A stretch of 64,000 nt of DNA. It comes from Macrosoma leucophasiata. Taxonomy: Eukaryota > Arthropoda > Insecta > Lepidoptera > Hedylidae. The position numbers and the translations under genes are program-made. Position 1 is the first letter of the stretch. Each line of letters opens with the position of its first letter. Shown here one piece after another: positions 48,301 to 56,995 of the stretch. The stretch lies in the NCBI GenBank assembly GCA_036365455.1, contig JAWQUS010000017.1:496001-560000 (forward strand), given 5' to 3'. Below the pieces are notes generated by a model. That model saw only the letters and a program-made list of their open reading frames with translations, was not told the origin of the DNA and made no database searches.

Positions 48301-51300
48301 TTTTTTGAGTTTGAGTTTTTTGTCTCTTTATATTCCGAATAGGGAGTGGAAGAATCTGTAATCTAAGAAGAAGTCCTACAGAGGAAATTTACACGCATCA
48401 TGACTTGTGACAAATCTCATTAAATATTAAAAAAATAAAGTCATTAAATATTTCCATGTAGTTATAACAAGACTCCAAGACTACAAGAACCCATTTTTAG
48501 TGTTCCGTAGCAAGTTTTTTTTTTTTTTTATTTTCGATTTCCATATAGTGTGGGGTATTGTTGGATAGGTCTTTAAAAAATATTATGGAACATCATTTTT
48601 TGATTTAGTTAACTGTTCGTGACTTATTCAGCTTTTAAGTGCAAATTTTCGTTAGACTCAAGTTAGTGTTTCTCCCCCTCACAGACTAAACGGTTTTTGT
48701 TAGAAATTCAAACGTTTCGGCAATAGTAGCTACATATAACGAAATTAAAAGGAAAACTATCACACTTAAGTTGGCCTTGCAAGTTTGCGAGTAATAGTCG
48801 ATCAAATGTATTTTACTCGAAAATTTCGAACAATTCGATACAAAATATTTATTTATTCTTTTCATTACATCTCTTACTCTGTAACTACGGAACCCTACAC
48901 TGCACGTGGCCCGACACGCACTTGACCGGTTTTTAACAAACGAACCTCAGGAATAAACAATGTTTTTTTAAAACATAATCTGTAACACAATGTACCAGTA
49001 TAGTAGTTATGAATGTTTAATGATGCACATGGTGACCTAAAAACATTGTTAACACCGATATAGCGACATTTTTGCATTCGACTAACAACGCGTTTTTGAA
49101 AAACAGTGAACAACGATATTTGGCGTGGGATTTGAATAGCACCAATCAGTGAATTCTAGCAGCAACTCTGGTATAGTTAATGACTAAACGCATAAAAGAT
49201 TGTACAAAATTATTAAGAAAAGACAAACCAAAAATATTTAAAATGAGTGTACTCGTATCATAAAAGTCTTGGTTCAAGTTATTCTTTTCACACAATATAA
49301 ACTTAATTGTAATTGATAAAGAAAACTTACTACTTAAGGGAGATAAACAAAATGGTGGTGTCATTTCTAGTTTAATTAGAAAATATACTAAATCATATTT
49401 TTGTGACTTGAAAATGACAAAATATACTGTCTTCATCGATGTATTTGTTCACATTGGTGTTAAGTACAGCTACAGCTACAGCTAGAGACTTGCTACACTT
49501 ACATAGTTTCTTAAAATAATAACAACATTATGATAATACGACACTTAACTAATATTAGATACTTACTTTAAAACCGCTTTCAGATTTATCCATTATCGTC
49601 GATAAGTTTGCTAAACTTGTATTTGTTTCTAGATCTTCAATCGTTGTTCTAGATTCATTAATATAATTTGTATCATTATTTACATATTTCTTTAAGTCGT
49701 AAGGGTTCGGTGGATTAGTCATAGCGACGATGGTGACTCCTAAATGCGCTCTGGAGAAGTACCCCATACCAAGGCACAAGAAAAATATTAAAGACTGAAT
49801 ATGGCGTATTCCAAGCCCGTATGACGGTGGAACATCGCTTTTCTCTGGAACTAAAAATAAGAAACATATTTTTAACGTAACTTCACGCCTGTAATCCCCG
49901 AAGGGGTAGGCAGAGGTTAATGCATGCATTCAAGCATACATGCAAACACCCACGATTCGTCGGTTACATTTCGGCCCATGTAACAGGTGGCGAGCCTGTT
50001 GACATCTCCGGGCACATACCAAACTTCGAGGTACTGGGAAATTTCCAGAAAATGAAAAAATCCCAATAGAACCAGAGATAAAGGACTTTGCACCATTATC
50101 TCTGATAACTCCCTACCCGGGAATCGAACCCAGGACCTCAGCTTAGTAGTAGTGGCCTGCTACCACTAGTCTACCGAGGCAGTTCATATTTTTAACATCT
50201 CATTAAATAATTTCAGTGGTAACTTATATATTATTGTCGGTATTATTTAGTCTATTCATGAGATGAATGAGCAGATGCTGCTTCTGATTAACGAAATTAT
50301 ACGGAATTTCCGCAAAATAACTAAGGAAGTTAAAAGAGGAACATGGAAGATTTATTATTGTAACATGATTTTTCTATTTGCGACTTTAAGACTTATTTTT
50401 TTATGTACTCGTTGTCTGGTGGTAAAGTCTATTACAAATTTTAATATTTGTTAACTTTTCAACAACACACAGTTGATATGTTTGTTTTTTGTCATCTTCG
50501 AGTAACATAAGATTTCATAATAAATTTAACTGAATCATTGAATAAACTAAGACCTTTTACGCTCGACGAATGCCCGGTAAAGTAGGCTACTGCCATCTTG
50601 AGACGAACGTATAAAAAAATTATGATAAACATATTGAGATGCATGAGATCTTTTGCAATGTATTAAGTTATAGATGGATAAGGTAATACGTAATACAGTG
50701 GTATCTATCTACACACTCAAACGCATTCTTTGGATCAACTGTTAGTAAAATACAACATTGTATAAATTATTTATTTTACAAATGTGAAGCTAAACCTCTA
50801 GAAAATATGTAAACAAAGAAAGATGATAACAAAGATAGGGATCAAAATGCTGTAGAATTTTACTATCTAAGGTAGTTTTATACTGTATCCACTTTAATCC
50901 TTCCATCAGCCACCGACTATGAGCTAGAATTTTATGGCCTTTTCCACTTTAACTTTATTTCCAAACCCGATCGTCAATCTAACATAAAGTTCTCAGTAAA
51001 TCTAAGCTTAACGGCCAGAAGGCCTACTCTTCAGTTTTTAGGGTTTCGCCATGTCCGTCCGTTCGTCAGCTTACCTCAGTAACTCCTAATACTAAGAAAA
51101 AATTTAAAAAGTATTTTAAATTTACTAATAGAAAACTGTAATTTGGAAATCAACATACATTCGTTTTTATATTTTGGTACTTCCCGTACTTTTTTTTTTT
51201 TTTTATGTTATGGAAGTGGCAAACAAGCATGCAGTTCACATTGATGTTAAGTGATGACTGCAGCCTATAGACACCCACACAAAGACCAAGGTCACAATGC

Positions 51301-53114
51301 AGATGCGTTGCCACTCCTGAGGCCTAAGGTGTTATGGCCTCTGTGCCGGAAATTACAGGGCCGTACATTACCACCTGACCGGAACACGATAGTGCTGAAC
51401 ACTGCCATTTAGCGGCAAGTATATTAGGTAATGCGGTGGTGCCTACGCCCGCGAGCTCCGTCACTGGAGCTCTACCACCAGTATACCGTACTCGTAAAGT
51501 GAGGGTGATTTTTTTTATAGTATAAAAATATATTTCAGTTAATACCGGATCCTTACACGACGCGTGAACAAACATTGTTTCTTTAATTAAAAAATTCGCT
51601 TGCAGGGCACATGCGGAAAATAAAAATATGAAATTAAGTAATTGTTCACTTACGTAATTATACTGGATCGGAATGTTATCTCTTATTGAACCCTTACACC
51701 TAAGCTTCCCATTTAATTTAAAAGACCCTGTGCTGTCCTCTGAGGTTGGTAATGTTAGATAAAACATTATGGGTGTTTCCATGTAATGATTTAACGCGGA
51801 CCTTTTACGTTTTTACTGGTCGTAGAGCTCCAGTGACGGAGCTCGCGGGCGTAGGCACCACCGCATTACCTAATATACTTGCCGCTAAATGGTAGTGTTC
51901 AGCACTATCGTGTTCCTGTCAGGTGGTAATGTACGGCCCTGTAATTTCCGGCACAGAGGCATAACACCTTAGGCCTCAGGAGTGGTAACGCATCTGCATT
52001 TTTACCTCTGGTCATTGTGTGGGTGTCTATAGGCTGCAGTCATCACTTAACATCAATGTGAACTGTATGCTTGTTTGCCACTTTTAAAACATAAAAAAAA
52101 AAGAAAAACCTCTGCCTACCACTTCAGAGTATAACGTTGTCTCATCAAAACATTAAAACAAATTAACCATCCCTATGTTTCGGTCTTAAATCGTATCACC
52201 TACATTATGAAGTCAGAGTATAGTCCTTTTTTCCTACAACAGCTGATTGGTGGAACTTCCCAAACGAGATTAAGTCTCGAGAGTAATTGTGGTTAATGTC
52301 CAGTGACGAAATTTAAGGCACATACAACTGTATTAACATAACCTAACACCAAAGGGTGGTTTGTAAATCTACAGAGATCTGGCTAGAGAAATGGTAATGC
52401 AATAATCTTTATTTTCTTGAACAACGAAAAAATTTCTTAGATCTCTTATATCTCAAAATAGTACCTGTCTTTAAGACTTGTCTTTAATACAGCTACCATT
52501 ATTTATGTAAATATCTGAAATTGTTATGAGTTGCGGAATATAGGTTCGTCAGAGTTGCCAACTTAACGTTCGCGAAATAGGTCTGCGAAGCAATGTTCTT
52601 CACAGTATTAATGTATTTTCAGATTGCGCTATGGGAACGAAAGCTTATTTGAAGCCTACCTCGTATATTTTAACTTCCAAAAATTAAAGATGAACTTAAA
52701 GGCACACGTTTCACGAGCCCTGATTGATGGCGGTGAAGGCATACTATGAAACCATTGAAGAGGCCCCTAAGGAAGACTGGTCCAATTGCTTTGAACTGGT
52801 TACAGCAAATGTAAAAAATCATAATTGCCATGGAATATAACACGGAATACTTTGAAAAACAGTCTAGTCTTTTTAATCAACCTCCGTCAAACTATACAAA
52901 AACATTGTAACTTCACATTCAACTAACACCAACATATTTGTTTAGCTTTATGCATGTAAATTTTGTTTTTGGTTTTGCTAGTTTATTTTTCAACTAAACA
53001 ATTGCTGTTGTTTAATATTCAGTGTGATTTTAACAAAATAAATACACTCGAAAATAAATACATACCTTTTTCATGTTCTCCAGTGGGAACTTTTTTGTAT
53101 TCGTTATTCGACAT
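33308..53114 (-). CDS. Gene 2: SLC17-type major facilitator transporter, complete, 11 coding exons
   Basis: Predicted 523-residue transporter, paralogue of gene 1. Exons: 53114-53066, 49850-49567, 46899-46720, 44469-44331, 43101-42884, 42494-42345, 41425-41293, 40403-40285, 38935-38816, 34344-34218, 33360-33308 (1572 nt; all phases close). The organisation mirrors gene 1: GIRH before span 1, a loop with four sequons (NDT, NES, NTS, NLS), SSFFLGY in span 2, NWVPLSERGTL after span 4, an NYTDLAPRYAGTLM motif before span 11, and QPWN after span 12, which is the form most common in the family. Likely a plasma-membrane or vesicular anion cotransporter; substrate unknown. Donor sites are canonical except exon 9 (GTCAGT). 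An AATAAA on the minus strand at 33292-33287 is only 16 nt past the stop, so the 3' UTR may be short. Confidence 0.93.
33697..33910 (+). mobile_element. SINE, family D, tRNA-derived
   Basis: Head GACCCGGTTAGTCCAGCGGT with box B GGGTTCGATCC, body ending CACAGGTTTATACC and GGGGCTGTGAGTG. Diverged copy near 1896-1990; tail-only fragments at 59942-60047 and 60089-60165. It lies just upstream of gene 2 exon 11. Confidence 0.65.
34218..34344 (-). CDS. Gene 2 exon 10 (span 12)
   Basis: Encodes TNPYQWRVMLFIISGFTVVM, the end of span 12, and DVQPWNDFNEEN. Phase 0 in, phase 1 out, donor GTAAGT. A short family A SINE tail fragment begins about 15 nt past the donor. Confidence 0.95.
34639..34918 (+). mobile_element. 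SINE-like element, family A, near full length
   Basis: Starts TTACTGGTGGTAGAGC; the hairpin is slightly altered (CCAGGGACGG). Ends with a run of A. It lies in gene 2 intron 9. Confidence 0.7.
35297..35620 (+). mobile_element. SINE, family C, full length with tRNA-like head
   Basis: Best full copy: head CTGCCTCAGTAGCCTAGAGG with box B GGGTTCGATTCCCGG (35354-35369), body, and a 3' end with a palindromic CCCCTTCGGGG. A pol III-transcribed tRNA-derived SINE by structure (family knowledge). Confidence 0.75.
35697..35930. mobile_element. Short element with GGGGAGTAGC inverted ends
   Basis: Left end GGGGAGTAGCCATAGCG, right end GCTACTCCCCTCC. A further left end (GGAGGGGAGTAGCCATAGCG) occurs at 36612 with the same inner sequence ACCGATGCAAAACAGTCT. 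Confidence 0.45.
35960..38810. other. Gene 2 intron 9, mostly unassigned
   Basis: No exon or conserved protein frame is seen. It holds a G7/C12 hairpin-like tract at 36660-36688 and a GC-rich, CGGCGACAAGGCGCGAGGCG-bearing repeat piece at 38590-38660. Confidence 0.35.
38816..38935 (-). CDS. Gene 2 exon 9 (span 11; unusual donor)
   Basis: Encodes INYTDLAPRYAGTLMSIGN and span 11 ending SHIVTDT. I end it before GTCAGT because that keeps phase 0 and gives 120 nt, exactly as in gene 1. A better-looking donor (GTATGT) lies 7 nt downstream but would put the next exon out of frame. Confidence 0.88.
39236..39419 (+). mobile_element. Helitron-like short element
   Basis: Short element from TCCTACTAATATTATAAATG to GCGGGCAACAGCTAGT. 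Both are the termini repeatedly seen in lepidopteran non-autonomous Helitrons (established family knowledge). It lies in gene 2 intron 8. Confidence 0.65.
39461..39602. repeat. Inverted repeat, about 140 bases
   Basis: Arms AATTATTATTTTTTATTTGC and its complement at the right, with an inner pair TTATCCCATACTGTAATTTT / AAAATTACAATATGGGATAA. It directly follows a Helitron-like end. Confidence 0.5.
40045..40261 (+). mobile_element. Helitron-like element, internally shortened
   Basis: Same family as 11764-12104, ending GAAGTCGCGGCCACAGCTAGT. It has lost the middle of the element. It ends about 20 bases short of the exon 8 donor of gene 2. Confidence 0.55.
40285..40403 (-). CDS. Gene 2 exon 8 (spans 9-10)
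   Basis: Encodes SFLPSICLAVVSFTTNTTLA and a hydrophobic stretch ending VTHGLSHTGWV. Phase 1 in, phase 0 out, donor GTAAGT. Just upstream of the donor's intron sequence lies a Helitron-like repeat (40045-40261). Confidence 0.93.
40893..41037. repeat. Near-perfect palindrome, about 70-base arms
   Basis: Left arm starts ATCAAATTTTGAAGCCATTA, centre CAAC, right arm ends TAATGGCTTCAAAATTTGAT. Only a few mismatches. It lies in gene 2 intron 7. Confidence 0.75.
41110..41263 (+). mobile_element. Old family A relative, 3'-truncated
   Basis: Older-subfamily core (CCCCGTAATAACTATCACAG), no A tail. It ends about 30 bases from the exon 7 donor of gene 2. Confidence 0.5.
41293..41425 (-). CDS. Gene 2 exon 7 (span 8)
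   Basis: Encodes SGLLSSLPYIACTFTVIAGG, then YLSDYCTNKNIISL and RRISNSI. The 'G..sslPyi' start and 'g..sD' loop fit the family closely. 133 nt, the same length and phases as gene 1 exon 7. Confidence 0.95.
41551..41762 (-). mobile_element. SINE-like element, family A, missing its 3' end
   Basis: Contains the 5' hairpin and the first 210 bases; the tail is absent. The middle carries the older subfamily sequence (TGATAGTTATTACGGGACCA). Confidence 0.6.
41795..42030 (-). pseudogene. Reverse transcriptase N-terminal fragment
   Basis: About 70 codons: FTVLMTKLLNRCLTLAYFPE, WKQAFIISALKSNK, ASAYRLIGLINIFGKLLEK. Matches the RT motif 'l.N.cl....fP..WK.a.......gk......YRpI.l....gK..Ek' with the usual P lost (YRLI). 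Third distinct LINE relic in the window. Confidence 0.75.
42345..42494 (-). CDS. Gene 2 exon 6 (span 7)
   Basis: Encodes CSKVPWKAILTSKYVWATIC, span 7 and LTQVPTYMYAILKVNIKS. 'VPW..ilTS..vwA' and 'PTYM..vl..ni' are standard SLC17 features. 50 codons, phase 0 at both ends, donor GTGAGT. Confidence 0.95.
42884..43101 (-). CDS. Gene 2 exon 5 (spans 5-6, central loop)
   Basis: Encodes AGVGTVVSFQLAGVLASSRW, GWPSVFWASGIFCTIGLLIL and a charged loop with DDNKAVSDEEMKFIM. GWP..FW is the family's span 5-6 motif. Phase 1 in, phase 0 out, donor GTGAGT. A 5S-like SINE tail lies about 30 nt upstream of the acceptor. Confidence 0.94.
43128..43485 (-). mobile_element. SINE, family E, near full length
   Basis: Reverse copy with TGGGTGAC...CCGACCACGCCCG equivalents of the 5S-like head at 43380-43420 and the tail at 43128. 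It lies upstream of the exon 5 acceptor of gene 2. Confidence 0.6.
43842..44131. mobile_element. Inverted-repeat element, about 290 bases
   Basis: Long arms: GACCCGTGGTACAACTGCAA to AAGTAAAGTTACCC at the left, complement (GGGTAACTTTACTTCTCCGT to GGGTCGGGATCGG) at the right. A second internal copy of the GACCCGTGGTACAACTG tip at 43941 suggests a partial duplication. Confidence 0.6.
44331..44469 (-). CDS. Gene 2 exon 4 (span 4, WVPLSER motif)
   Basis: Encodes GGWKALCACRIIQGLSQSGL, FPGLQTALANWVPLSERG and the start of span 5. 'ACRIIQGLSQSGLFPG' is close to the SLC17 consensus for span 4 (R..qGl.qg..fP). 139 nt, exactly as in gene 1; phase 0 in, phase 1 out. Confidence 0.95.
45258..45482 (-). pseudogene. 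Possible LINE ORF start with a 2A-like motif
   Basis: A 74-codon minus frame with a hydrophobic run (FVQCIILLVFLKSLVSTG) directly before NLNPGPL. Several non-LTR retrotransposons begin an ORF with such a hydrophobic stretch and an NPGP 2A-like end. The usual acidic DVE before NPGP is missing, so this is tentative. Confidence 0.3.
45447..45552 (+). mobile_element. SINE, family C, 3' fragment inside a foldback element
   Basis: The same 3' piece as at 32456. It lies inside the arms of the foldback element 44726-45722. Confidence 0.6.
46720..46899 (-). CDS. Gene 2 exon 3 (spans 2-3)
   Basis: Encodes TFDWPKSIQEMALSSFFLGY, then CPIGMVCQRFGGKVPLQ in the loop and span 3 ending SFLTPWLVTW. 60 codons, phase 0 at both ends, donor GTATGT. 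The gene 1 counterpart has 62 codons. Confidence 0.94.
46984..47062 (+). repeat. tRNA-like repeat (family B), short remnant
   Basis: Retains GTGAAGGAAA, then GGGTTCGAGTCTCGCTCGAA (the T-arm part) and TTTTTTCTTTCC. The D-arm half is deleted. Confidence 0.5.
47093..47384. mobile_element. Inverted-repeat element with about 49-base arms
   Basis: Left AATACTAGAAGTACGGCTAC to GGCTAAAACTAAG, right complement CTTAGTTTTAGCCGGATAGA to CTTCGGATATTAG. Non-coding centre. It lies in gene 2 intron 2. Confidence 0.65.
47741..47935 (-). mobile_element. Helitron-like 3' end, inverted
   Basis: The plus strand starts CTAGCTGTTGCCCGCGGCTT, the reverse of the Helitron 3' terminus, followed by the 'gaaatcggttcgtgcgttct' segment. 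Just beyond it at 48022 a forward 5'-type terminus (TCCTACTAATATTATTAATG) starts a different fragment. Confidence 0.5.
48022..48150 (+). mobile_element. Helitron-like 5' end fragment
   Basis: Carries the TACTAATATTATTAATGTGA start and GTTTGTTTGTCCGTC run of such elements, then 'gagaagaggtggagag'. No matching CTAGT end is seen downstream, so it is truncated. Confidence 0.4.
48490..48937. mobile_element. GGGTTCCGTA-ended element, copy 3
   Basis: The left part is missing its Tyr-like CTGTCTG run; the right end ACTACGGAACCCTACACTGC and GCCCGACACGCACTTGACCG are kept. It lies in gene 2 intron 2. Confidence 0.45.
49567..49850 (-). CDS. Gene 2 exon 2 (span 1 and glycosylated loop)
   Basis: Encodes PEKSDVPPSYGLGIRHIQSL, span 1 with GYFSRAHLGVTIVAM (the SLC17 'R..l.v.ivaM' motif) and a long polar loop ending MDKSESGFK. 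Phase 1 in, phase 0 out, donor GTAAGT. A family C SINE ends about 20 nt upstream of its acceptor. Confidence 0.94.
49871..50188 (-). mobile_element. SINE, family C, full length
   Basis: Reverse copy with head GAGGTCCTGGGTTCGATTCC on the minus strand. Its 3' end lies about 20 bases before the exon 2 acceptor of gene 2, so the branch/polypyrimidine region starts at the SINE edge. Confidence 0.75.
51196..51482 (-). mobile_element. SINE-like element, family A, full length
   Basis: Poly(T)17 at the left, intact 5' hairpin at the right. Close to the consensus of other copies. It lies in gene 2 intron 1, 330 bases from another copy in opposite orientation (51815). Confidence 0.75.
51815..52100 (+). 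mobile_element. SINE-like element, family A, full length
   Basis: Starts CTGGTCGTAGAGCTCC and ends in A(10). With 51196-51482 it forms an inverted pair of nearly identical repeats. Confidence 0.75.
52101..53065. other. Gene 2 intron 1, unassigned
   Basis: AT-rich, without recognisable repeats or exons, between the family A SINE ending at 52100 and coding exon 1. Confidence 0.3.
53066..53114 (-). CDS. Gene 2 exon 1 (start codon)
   Basis: Encodes MSNNEYKKVPTGEHEK and one base of the next codon, before a GTATGT donor. Phase 1, the same as gene 1 exon 1, so it joins exon 2 (49850) in frame as Val. Confidence 0.85.
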
Positions 53115-54700
53115 TGTATTTTTTTCTGTTTTAATTGCTACGTCCTAACATTTGCGATTGTAAGTGACAAGTCATCTTTATGTTGGAGATGTATTAAAAT
53201 ATTATTTCTGTCATAGACTAAATTATTAAAATAGAACGGACAAACATTTATTTTAGAAATATTAATGCCTCTTGAAAATAATCATGATTATGCCTTACCA
53301 ACGAACCCTTACAAAGACATAAATCTAATACGGGGACTTCGGGGGGAGGACCCGAGCATAGCAGAAATGGCCAGCTACCAAAATAGATTATTGACGGAGT
53401 TTTTTTTCATACTACTAGATTTCTTGAGCTATATCTAGCTATAGTCATTATGTAGCTGGAGGGTAGAGTTTTTTGCATCTACAAGTATAAACCCAATCGA
53501 TACCATAGCCGCTGAAAGACTGGAGTGGAAGGTAAGGGGAAATCACTACGCCCTGTTCCCAGGAAAATCATCATGAAGGAAAAATAGAGAATTGAAATGT
53601 GGTCTATGTTCCGTTCAGCAACTGACGCCGCTCTGCGTCTGAGGCAGCCAGTGTTAAATTGACCACCGACCATGTCAATGTAGTTAGTTGTGTAGATTGG
53701 TGGTAAGTGTGTGTGACATTTATTTCAAAGGTAATGTGATGATAATGTTGACTCAAGCTCTAATAATGGAACTCTTAATACGATATATATATTTTTTAAA
53801 CTTAATTAAAGGGGGATGTAGACTCCGTTCCTCAAGCTTTGTTAAAACCTAACACTATTAAACCACTAGACAATATTGAACGTTTAGAGAATTAGCAAGA
53901 CTTACTTATCATCTTGTCATAAATTTTAATGAAAATTTATTTCAGTAGAGGTGTCAATTATGAAGTTTTTTAACCGTTAATCATAGCCAATGGTCAATTA
54001 GACTTCAGATAACTTTATCTGTGATGGATAATTCGTTGTGAATTGAGTTTAGTTTTAATTAGAGTTTACGACTTTCTGTAAAACTTTTAGGCCTCTCATT
54101 TTTTCGTTTGATAATTTTAAGGCTGCTAAGATTGTTGCTGATAAAATATATGAGTGCCGTCACTTCACGTCTATATTCCCAAAAGGGTTAGTAAAGGTAA
54201 GTGCATGTGTTCAAGTGAACACGTAAACACCCATGATTCGCCAGTTACATTTTGCCCCCACGCAAATAGCCTATTGACGTCTCTGGACATCCAAAATTGA
54301 AAAAAGTCTTATTGCACTTGCCTTCAAATTTGTTGCTCGAACCCAATTCCTTGGAGTAGCAATAGTGGTCTGATGTGATTAACTGACTGCACTAGCGCAA
54401 GGTTTCTCCTCCGCTACAATTTATTTATTGTTTTTTAATATCCGCATGTGCCCTTCTTAGAATTCGGTCAAAACGGACAACGTTCGTCACTCATCCACTA
54501 TGTAATCACAAACTATAAACTTAACAATTTCATAGAAGTCGTTTAACACTAGGCATTAACATTTGAAATGGAATGATGAAATGTCATTTACCTATTCTAT
54601 GACATTATCTAAATTAAATACCATTATCTCGTACACAATACTAAGCTCACATACTACTAATTTTGATAATATTTGCTCTGCCTCGTTCACATCTAGATAT
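53115..54700. other. Upstream of gene 2, no feature recognised but an old SINE
   Basis: Likely contains the promoter and 5' UTR of gene 2, but no TATA box or initiator can be fixed by eye. A decayed family C SINE lies at 54147-54385. Confidence 0.3.
54147..54385 (-). mobile_element. SINE, family C, old copy
   Basis: Recognisable only by scattered matches (CACCCATGATTCGCCAGTTAC, 'gcctattgacgtctctgg'). Head and tail are strongly decayed. Confidence 0.4.
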
Positions 54701-54744
54701 CTCAGCTGTTCTAAAACCGACCAAATACGAGTTTGAGTCTAAGG

Positions 54745-54877
54745 GCGAGATTCACAGACCGCACTACGACTTTACTTTCGAGCAAAGTACGCTTCGAACT
54801 GTCAAATCCCATACATTTCTGACAGTTCTAAGCATACTTTGCTCAAAGTAAAGTCGTAGTGCGGTCTGTGAATGTCA
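54745..54877. mobile_element. Hairpin element, copy 1 of a tandem pair
   Basis: Arms of about 50 bases (GATTCACAGACCGCACTACG, AAGTCGTAGTGCGGTCTGTG) around ACTGTCAAATCCCATACATT. Almost the whole element is one hairpin. Confidence 0.7.
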
Positions 54878-54886
54878 CCATAAGAG

Positions 54887-55020
54887 TGAGATTCACAGAC
54901 CGCACTACGACTTTACTTTGAGCAAAGTACGCCGTTGAACTGTTAAAACCCATACTAAACTGACAGTTCTAAGCATTCTTTGCTCAAAGTAAAGTCGTAG
55001 TGTGATCTGTGAATCTCACC
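54887..55020. mobile_element. Hairpin element, copy 2 of a tandem pair
   Basis: Same arms and loop as copy 1, nine bases further on, with a few differences. Ends GTGATCTGTGAATCTCACC. Followed at once by the family E SINE. Confidence 0.7.
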
Positions 55021-55034
55021 ATATGAGTTCATAT

Positions 55035-55345
55035 TAATAATGGCAACCCTTGATATGTCCCACTGCTGGGCAAGAGTCTCTCCCCTTTTTGGGAGGACTG
55101 GAGCTTACTGCCAGCTCGGAGCCACGTTGCTCCAATGCAGTTAGGAGGAGATACGAGTTAGTGGTCAACCCGCTGCGGATGTTTTCAAATCGCCCATAAG
55201 GCCTCCGACAAGGTTTAATAATATAGCTATTTATAGATAGCAACTGGGACCGATGGCTTTACGTGCCCTCCGAAGCACAGAAACGCGCATTATAGCCATT
55301 AGCGTTCACCCATCACACACCCGACCGCGCCCGTGGAAATAATAA
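55035..55345 (-). mobile_element. SINE, family E, head truncated
   Basis: Reverse copy covering the tail and body to the 'cacccgaccgcgcccg' part of the head. It directly follows the twin hairpin elements ending at 55020. Confidence 0.6.
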
Positions 55346-55847
55346 AGCGTTAGCGCCCAGTCAGACCCTTAATAATTCTCAAAAGAGCTCAGGGATCACT
55401 ATTACAAGTAATAAACGTTTTTTTTTTATTCTTAAAACAAATTTATTTTTAACCTACGAATACCAACATTTCTCATCAAACACTTGCGTCAATGCAAGTG
55501 TTTTTTTGGTGGTATCTTTTAATTTGACAAGTGACATTATCTGGGTTGGCAAGTAAGATACTATTATCCTGATTACTACATTCCGTGTTCTAATATCTAA
55601 ATAAAAAATATGGACATGCCTATTATAGAAGCACTGACCGTTGTCTTTAAGCATTTATAATACCAGAGTTGCCAATACGCAGCCAAACCTGTAAATTTTT
55701 TTAAGCCTCTCCTAAAGAAACCCTTTAAAAACCCCGTAGATAGAAACTTGAAATAAGTGCGATGAGGCGAAATTAATGAAACACAAAATGTTTGTAACAT
55801 TTATTAATAATAAATTAACATATTATTTCTAAAACATAAAAAAAAAC

Positions 55848-56263
55848 TTTACCTCACGTCTATAATTCCCGAAAATGGCAGAGGTAAATGCATGATTGTA
55901 TTCAAGCATACAAGCAAACACTCTCAATTCGTCGGTTATGTTTTGACCCATATTACAGGTGGTGAGCCTGTTGACATCTCTGGGTACATTACCAAACGCC
56001 CAGGTACTGGAAAATGGAAAATCGCAATAGAACCAAAGATAAAAGATTTTACACCGCTGTCTCTGACAGTCTAGGAATCGAACCCAGGCGACTTAGATGA
56101 CAATTCATCCGCAAATGTATCTTATCCGCGGATGAAATGTCACTCTTTACAAATAGTAGGCGTCGACTTATCCGAAGTGGTGTTGTTATTCGGAGGAGTC
56201 GCCACCTAGGTAAAATACCAGGCATGGTAGTAGTGGCCTGCTATCACCTACTACCAGCTGAGG
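55848..56263 (-). mobile_element. SINE, family C, split by an insertion
   Basis: Diverged body (55848-56090), then about 130 foreign bases (56093-56222) that enter the tRNA-like head just beyond box B, then the rest of the head (GGCCTGCTATCACCTACTAC). The insert contains CATCCGC/GCGGATG inverted motifs. Confidence 0.55.
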
Positions 56264-56639
56264 CAGTTTTTACGCGAATTCTCCCTAACTTAATTACATT
56301 ATTGACATTTCCATACATAGTTCATTCTCCGTAACTTATAACTTATGTACTTATTGAGGTATTTTTATAAAAAGCTATTTTTCAATTATTGTAATATCGT
56401 GTCGAATATTATTGTAATTGTCATTTTAATGTATGTGGAACACATTTACTTATTTATTGTAAAGTCTTATTAAATACTTTTTTACATAATATATTTGCAC
56501 ATGAACATATACATATATATATAAAAAAATACAAAATAGCGTGCCCAAGCCGCCGGTGGTTAGAAACGGAGAGGAACCTCAATATTCGCGCCGTGTCGAG
56601 ACGTACGGCCTTCTACATCATATACATTTACAGTGCCCA

Positions 56640-56890
56640 ACAATAAATATTGTACATCTAGCCTAGAAAGGAGACTTCGGCTTATTGCGAGTCTGTAGAG
56701 CGTTATCTCTTTCGCACAGTACCTATTTGACGTTTGTCGACTATTTTGATCAAGTTTTGACCAACACCGGACTGTCAGTGCTTACGGTTATCTTACGTAG
56801 GCAGTGCGCAACAGAGATAACGCTCTACGAAGTCGAAACGAGCCGATTGTCTCTTTCGCAGGCTCGATGTGCAATATTAATTGTAGAGTA
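56640..56890. mobile_element. Inverted-repeat element, about 250 bases
   Basis: Ends AATAAATATTGTACATCTAG and CGATGTGCAATATTAATTGT are complementary, followed by further matched stretches (AGAGCGTTATCTCT and AGAGATAACGCTCT). A single end-like relative follows the SINE at 8850-8960. Confidence 0.5.
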
Positions 56891-56995
56891 ACGTACTTAT
56901 TGTTGTTAAGTTCATAACATTTTCGTAACACACAATATGATTCTAAATCGCTTACTGTTATAATAATATTAAGAATAAGGGCTTTTAGGGGTCCA

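Noticed and set aside
51654..51739. Exon-like block on the minus strand in gene 2 intron 1, with CAG before it and GTAAGT after it, open in one frame
   Set aside because: It starts in phase 1 but ends in phase 0, while the next exon needs phase 1; including it shifts the frame and soon meets a stop. Exons 1 and 2 join perfectly without it. It could only be a non-coding or poison exon.
51324..51782. 152-codon frame on the minus strand
   Set aside because: Most of it runs through a family A SINE and intron sequence; no protein family is recognisable.
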